NCBI GenBank assembly: GCA_934622035.1
Contig: CAKTVG010000050.1
Location: 1 to 6,189 of the forward strand
Source: an uncultured Oscillospiraceae bacterium
GTDB taxonomy: Bacteria; Bacillota; Clostridia; Oscillospirales; Oscillospiraceae
Length of the DNA: 6,189 bases
Direction of reading: 5' to 3'
Positions 5,666 through 6,189 of the stretch are shown piece after piece (position 1 is the first letter of the stretch; every line of letters starts with the position of its first letter). Position numbers and translations under genes: made by a program. The notes under the pieces are model-generated. The model did not search any database, was not told the DNA's origin, and saw nothing but the letters and a program-made list of their open reading frames with translations.

Positions 5666-6189
5666 GCGGCATCACCTCCGGGGCAGTATGGTATGCCGAG
5701 AAAATCCAGCACAGCGCCGCAGTCGAGCTTGTGGATGCAGAACTCGTACTGCTTCGGGTGCGTCAGCGCCATGCGCTGAAACCGGTTCGGCTCTTTTTCG
5801 AGATGTGCGCCGAACATACAAAACATACAGCCGGTACGCTTTGCGCCGGTTGTTGTCAGCTTGCCATTCTGCTCGATGATCTCACCGTAAACAGACGCAT
5901 ACGGGATTCCGGTCATTCTGAGATAGGAGAGGATGTCCTGTTCTGTCCAGAACGACATCGGCTGTGAGGTCGGGTCGCGCTTTCCATAGGCATTGCAGCC
6001 GTTTTTCAGATACGCGCTCTGGCGGCGCATACTTTCACTTGCCATTGTTCCGAGAATCATGTGCAGACCGTTGACTCTGGCATATTTGCGGATGGGGCGT
6101 TCTTTCATTACTTCGCAGCACTTGTCCGAAATGAGAAATGGCGCATCCAGCAGGATGCGCCATTTTTTGTATCGCTCGTTATATTTTGA
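5662..6189 (-). CDS. PAPS-reductase-family (ATP-pyrophosphatase-like) protein, C-terminal 175 residues
   Basis: The frame is open from the right edge (it begins SKYNERYKKWRILLDAPF) to a stop at 5662, so the 5' end with the expected SGGKDS-type ATP loop is outside the window. The ATG at 6108 is internal, because conserved family sequence continues upstream of it. Seen: LLDAPFLISDKCCEVMKERP, an E-S-x-x-R-x-x motif (SESMRRQ), TGCMFCMFGAHLE, and RMALTHPKQYEF. The adjacent Cys pair (visible residues 24-25) plus CxxC (121 and 124) resembles the CC-x(about 80)-CxxC [4Fe-4S] signature of APS reductases and DndC-like proteins; here the spacing is 95. Such proteins are common in Tn1549-like elements beside the NlpC/P60 gene, but their substrate is unknown; a sulfur-transfer or nucleotide-modifying role is possible, and sulfate assimilation is unlikely in this context. 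It overlaps the next gene by 4 nt. Confidence 0.85.
   Translation of the reverse strand, partial: SKYNERYKKWRILLDAPFLISDKCCEVMKERPIRKYARVNGLHMILGTMASESMRRQSAYLKNGCNAYGKRDPTSQPMSFWTEQDILSYLRMTGIPYASVYGEIIEQNGKLTTTGAKRTGCMFCMFGAHLEKEPNRFQRMALTHPKQYEFCIHKLDCGAVLDFLGIPYCPGGDAA
6136..6168 (+). terminator. Terminator-like perfect hairpin inside the PAPS-reductase gene, facing the antisense strand
   Basis: A perfect 13-bp inverted repeat, AAATGGCGCATCC (6136-6148) and GGATGCGCCATTT (6153-6165), has a 4-nt loop AGCA and a T6 run (6163-6168) on the plus strand, the full form of an intrinsic terminator. It lies within coding sequence for KKWRILLDAPF on the minus strand; that mRNA would form the same stem but without a following U-run, so sense transcription should not stop. 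It could stop antisense transcription entering from the left. Whether it works is unknown. Confidence 0.4.

Noticed and set aside
5662..6108. ATG at 6108 as the start of the PAPS-reductase-like gene
   Set aside because: The same frame continues to the right edge with conserved family sequence (LLDAPF, SDKCC) upstream of it, so the gene is truncated by the window rather than starting here.
1..6189. CRISPR arrays, tRNA or rRNA genes, insertion sequences, integrase attachment sites
   Set aside because: I saw no periodic repeats, no tRNA-like cloverleaf with CCA end, no transposase or integrase motifs and no terminal inverted repeats in the window.

Overview
The window is a slice of the conserved transfer/maintenance block of an integrative and conjugative element of the Tn1549/CTn type (a family common in Clostridia such as Oscillospiraceae and Lachnospiraceae). 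Coding regions look GC-rich by eye, strong Gram-positive Shine-Dalgarno sequences (AGGAGG-like) precede most genes, and the gene order is typical of these elements. From memory of the family, the usual series is a PAPS-reductase-like protein, an NlpC/P60 cell-wall hydrolase (CD1108 type), a small DUF4315 coiled-coil protein, a DUF4366 surface protein (CD1107 type) and topoisomerase III. The host species cannot be named from this sequence.

Layout. On the minus strand, read from the right edge leftwards: a PAPS-reductase-family gene whose 5' end lies outside the window (5662-6189); an NlpC/P60 peptidoglycan hydrolase with one membrane anchor (4019-5665); a DUF4315 protein (3752-4006); and a DUF4366 secreted, membrane-anchored protein (2161-3771). 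These four are tightly packed (4-nt overlap, 12-nt gap, 20-nt overlap) and look like one operon. After a terminator-like hairpin and a divergent insert comes the first 407 codons of topoisomerase III (1-1223), running off the left edge.

Between the DUF4366 gene and topB, on the plus strand, sits a two-gene toxin-antitoxin module: a Phd/YefM-type antitoxin (1432-1647) and a PIN-domain ribonuclease toxin (1644-2081). It has its own good sigma-A promoter, a pair of operator-like repeats and its own strong terminator, so it is a self-contained cassette set into the transfer operon in the opposite orientation.

Working together, the minus-strand genes would supply local cell-wall opening (NlpC/P60), a cell-surface component (DUF4366), DNA topology handling during transfer or replication (TopB) and a probable Fe-S/ATP-pyrophosphatase-type enzyme of unknown substrate. 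The TA module would stabilise the element in its host. The points most worth a second look are the placement and operator architecture of the TA cassette, and a perfect 13-bp terminator-like hairpin hidden inside the PAPS-reductase coding sequence on its antisense strand. No clearly unprecedented system is visible.
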